This document shows, piece after piece, positions 61,898-64,000 of a DNA stretch of 64,000 nt. The stretch is from Algoriphagus sp. (GTDB lineage Bacteria > Bacteroidota > Bacteroidia > Cytophagales > Cyclobacteriaceae), in contig NZ_JAMWZB010000008.1 in assembly GCF_024305035.1 (NCBI RefSeq), positions 89,070 to 153,069 of the forward strand, in the 5' to 3' direction. Position 1 is the stretch's first letter, and each line of letters begins with the position of its first letter. Both the position numbers and the translations under genes were made by a program. The notes below the pieces were generated by a model. It made no database searches, was not told the DNA's origin, and worked only from the letters and a program-made list of their open reading frames with translations.

Positions 61898-62632
61898 ATG
61901 GCAAAAAAAGTACAGTTTATTTTCATATTTCCGATACTATTCTTTGTTATTGGTACTGTGTATGCCCAAAGGGAAGATGCAGGTAATTACGATTATGATC
62001 AAGAGGTAGTTTTTGGTCTTAATAAAAATACGAATGGAGGGCTAATCGGTGGTTTATTTTTTAAACTCGGCACCAGGCTTGATGACTCCCAGTTTAGTTT
62101 CCTTTCCCTCGAACTATCAAATGTAAAAAACCCAAAGGAAGTACGGTATAATACAGTTTTGGGAAACAGTTATATTTTTGGTAAGTCTAATTATCTGTAT
62201 TCGATCCGGCCTCAATATGGACGGGAAGTGATTCTCTTTAAAAAAGCACCCAATCAAGGTGTTCAAGTTTCAGCTTTAGCAGGAATTGGGCCTTCCATTG
62301 GCCTTATTGCCCCTTATTATATCGAATATGCGCTTAATAGACTGGAAACAGTCCGCGAACAATATAACCCGGAAATTCATCAAAGTAGATTTAATATTCT
62401 GGGAACCGGGAGGTTATTTGAAGGCATTGGACAATCAGAATTTGCCATTGGAGCAAATTTCAAAGCTGCACTGAATTTTGAGTTTGGCGTATTCAGGAGT
62501 AATGTGACCGGTGTGGAACTTGGCTATCAATTAGAGGGTTTTACCAGAGAAATCCCGTTGATTTTGACTGTGGAAAATAAGCAGGTTTTTCAATCTGCTT
62601 ATTTCACCTTCTATTATGGATTTCGAAAATAA
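61898..62632 (+). CDS. secreted outer-membrane-type protein, unknown function
   Basis: About 244 aa from ATG 61898, which gives a compact signal peptide (KVQFIFIFPILFFVIGTVYA); the ATG at 61874 only adds eight residues. The mature protein is beta-rich (GGLIGGLFFKLGTRLDDSQF, YSIRPQYGREVILFKKAPNQ) and ends with aromatic residues (FQSAYFTFYYGFRK), suggesting a small outer-membrane barrel. No named family is recognised. It lies 55 bp upstream of lipA. Confidence 0.65.
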   Translation: MAKKVQFIFIFPILFFVIGTVYAQREDAGNYDYDQEVVFGLNKNTNGGLIGGLFFKLGTRLDDSQFSFLSLELSNVKNPKEVRYNTVLGNSYIFGKSNYLYSIRPQYGREVILFKKAPNQGVQVSALAGIGPSIGLIAPYYIEYALNRLETVREQYNPEIHQSRFNILGTGRLFEGIGQSEFAIGANFKAALNFEFGVFRSNVTGVELGYQLEGFTREIPLILTVENKQVFQSAYFTFYYGFRK

Positions 62633-62638
62633 CTAAAA

Positions 62639-62669
62639 TTGGGTATTCTGCCGTTTACCCTTAATTTTG
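62639..62669 (+). promoter_or_regulatory. promoter of lipA
   Basis: TTG at 62639-62641 and TAATTTTG (exact TAnnTTTG) at 62662-62669 with a 20-bp spacer. The ATG at 62688 follows 18 bp after the -7 element. This also argues against the TTG start at 62667. Confidence 0.5.
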
Positions 62670-62687
62670 TCCCAAATTTTAACCCCT

Positions 62688-63566
62688 ATGATCGAATTAC
62701 CAGTAATTTCTGAAGAAAGCACAAGGCGTAAAAAACCAGATTGGTTACGCGTCAAGCTTCCTGTCGGAAAAGAATATGCCAAAGTAAGAAAACTTGTTGA
62801 CCAGCATAAACTCCATACGATCTGTGAAAGTGGCAACTGTCCCAATATGGGGGAATGCTGGGGAGCAGGAACGGCTACCTTCATGATCTTGGGAAATGTC
62901 TGTACCCGATCTTGTTCTTTCTGCGCGGTTGCTACAGGTCGACCACCAGAATATGACCAGGACGAGCCAAGAAGGGTGGCTGAAGCCATCAAATTAATGG
63001 GGGTCAAACATGCCGTGCTGACTTCTGTAAATCGCGATGAATTAAAAGACCGTGGAGCTGAAATATGGTATCAAACTGTCGTAAAAACCAAAGAACTATC
63101 GCCAGAAACAACCATAGAAACATTAATCCCTGATGTCAAGTCTAATTGGGAAGCCCTCTATAAGATGATCAGTGGTGGACAGGAAGTGGTATCTCACAAC
63201 ATGGAAACCGTAGAAAGTCTGTACAGAAGAGTGAGACCCCAAGCCAAGTATCAACGATCACTAGAGCAAATTAAGTTGACAAAAGAGTATGGAAAAAGGA
63301 CGAAAACAGGCATCATGCTCGGACTGGGAGAAAATGAAGAAGAAGTTTATAAAACAATGGATGACTTAGTAGCTCATGGATGTGATATTTTGACATTAGG
63401 TCAATACCTTCAGCCAACCAAGATGCATATTGAAGTTGCTGAATTTATCCACCCGGATCTTTTTGCTAAATACCGTGAGGAAGGATTAAAAAGAGGCTTA
63501 AAGTATGTCGAATCAGGCCCTCTAGTACGCTCTTCGTATCATGCTGAACGTCATGTAAACGTATAA
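62688..63566 (+). CDS. lipA: lipoyl synthase
   Basis: Radical-SAM enzyme that inserts two sulfurs into octanoyl groups on lipoyl domains (about 292 aa from ATG 62688). The auxiliary cluster motif is [12 protein letters not shown] and the radical-SAM motif CTRSCSFC. The C-terminal RSSYHA Ser motif that ligates the auxiliary cluster is present near the end ([10 protein letters not shown]). It has its own promoter and terminator. Confidence 0.96.
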   Translation: MIELPVISEESTRRKKPDWLRVKLPVGKEYAKVRKLVDQHKLHTICESGNCPNMGECWGAGTATFMILGNVCTRSCSFCAVATGRPPEYDQDEPRRVAEAIKLMGVKHAVLTSVNRDELKDRGAEIWYQTVVKTKELSPETTIETLIPDVKSNWEALYKMISGGQEVVSHNMETVESLYRRVRPQAKYQRSLEQIKLTKEYGKRTKTGIMLGLGENEEEVYKTMDDLVAHGCDILTLGQYLQPTKMHIEVAEFIHPDLFAKYREEGLKRGLKYVESGPLVRSSYHAERHVNV

Positions 63567-63587
63567 AATATGCTTTTTCCCTAAGCT

Positions 63588-63616
63588 AAAGTCCAGTTAA
63601 CTCTGGACTTTTTTTT
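63588..63616 (+). terminator. terminator after lipA
   Basis: Stem AAAGTCCAG / CTGGACTTT with TTAACT loop and T-run, 21 bp after the lipA stop. The following stretch 63617-63764 shows no gene I can support. Confidence 0.85.
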
Positions 63617-63764
63617 GGGGTTATTCGTAATTCGGTTGATTATTCCTTCCCCAAAAAGAAGGAAAAGGATTTTTCGCCATAGCGTGAATTATCTAAACAA
63701 AGCTATAAGCAACCAGAAACTTTCTTTTTGGTTCTATGATGCTTTTGTCTTTGGATTTAAAACA

Positions 63765-63792
63765 CCAAAAGCCAACATTTCTGTTGGCTTTT
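63765..63792 (-). terminator. terminator of the rRNA operon
   Basis: Stem AAAAGCCAACA / TGTTGGCTTTT with a 4-nt loop just beyond the 5S 3' end. On the minus strand it is followed by T-rich sequence (TTTTGGTGTT). Confidence 0.75.
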
Positions 63793-63799
63793 TAATAAT

Positions 63800-63909
63800 G
63801 TGGCGGCGACCTACTCTCCCGGGTGTAACCCCAGTACCATCGGCGCTGCAGGGCTTAACTTCTCTGTTCGGGATGGGAAGAGGTGGGACCCCTGCGCTAG
63901 GCCGCCTAA
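63800..63909 (-). rRNA. rrf: 5S ribosomal RNA
   Basis: The minus strand reads GGCGGCCTAGCGCAGGGGTC, then CCCATCCCGAACAGAGAAGT, and later GGGAGAGTAGGTCGCCGCC. These are the classic 5S features: CCCAUNCCGAAC loop, GAAGUUAAGC, and the closing stem GGCGGC / GCCGCC. Ends are approximate by a few bases. Being on the minus strand, the 23S and 16S genes should follow beyond the right edge of the window; 63910-64000 would then be the 23S-5S spacer. Confidence 0.93.
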
Positions 63910-64000
63910 ATTGGTAGAACTCAGGGCTGGGCAAAGCTGCCTCTTGGCCTCTCTTTGCTTGTCTCCTGACATCTAATTTCTTGTTGTCTTTAACATATCT

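Noticed and set aside
63615..63917. Plus-strand frame at the right end
   Set aside because: It runs through the 5S rRNA antisense and rrn terminator; not a gene.

Overview
The window looks like a chromosomal segment of a member of the Bacteroidota, most like the order Cytophagales (Cyclobacteriaceae/Algoriphagus type); this assignment is inference from gene content. Supporting signs are TAnnTTTG-type promoter -7 elements, A-rich ribosome-binding regions, an exonuclease/DnaE fusion polymerase, Na+-NQR, OmpA proteins with calcium-binding type-3 repeats, 6-bladed propeller lipoproteins and a tRNA-guanine transglycosylase without zinc cysteines.

Layout. 1-898: right part of an IS3-family insertion sequence. 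916-12320 (minus): one long branched-chain amino acid operon, ilvD-ilvB-ilvN-ilvC-leuA-leuC-leuD-(cimA/leuA2)-leuB, preceded by a leader peptide and an attenuator hairpin. 12673-19332: housekeeping genes (ispE, a DMT transporter, an LptF/G permease, tgt, a glycosyltransferase, an ECF-type sigma factor, rsmG). 19338-23139: an accessory stretch with an AAA/DUF4143 ATPase behind three evenly spaced palindromes, two related outer-membrane proteins and a truncated secreted protein. 23658-30524: dnaE, trxA and the tRNA selenouridine pair mnmH-selD. 30574-34263: a PD40 protein, a degraded peptide/propeller-lipoprotein locus flanked by a duplicated DUF502 gene tail, a GAAA microsatellite, DUF502 and DUF1080 genes. 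34415-39084 (minus): nqrABCDE without nqrF. 39223-42549: ispH, cmk, ade. 42702-44103: an intact small Cys-rich exported peptide plus 6-bladed propeller lipoprotein. 44231-50874: prfC, a histidine kinase, dps, an ABC exporter and a secreted beta-rich protein. 50955-55821 (minus): dnaJ, grpE, obgE, adk, hpt and an M42 peptidase. 55994-63566: tandem OmpA paralogues, upp, a Ca/Na antiporter, a small membrane protein, sdaA, a secreted protein and lipA. 63800-63909: 5S rRNA on the minus strand, the 3' end of an rrn operon that continues beyond the window.

The genes mostly form ordinary metabolic and information-processing units. The most notable items are (i) what looks like a complete ribosome-mediated attenuator for the ilv-leu operon, with a 27-residue leader peptide rich in Val, Leu and Ile and identical competing antiterminator/terminator segments; (ii) two loci pairing a small exported four-cysteine peptide with a propeller lipoprotein, one intact and one apparently dead and bracketed by a direct repeat of a neighbouring gene tail; and (iii) three 18-bp palindromes at an exact 33-bp period abutting the start codon of an ATPase gene.
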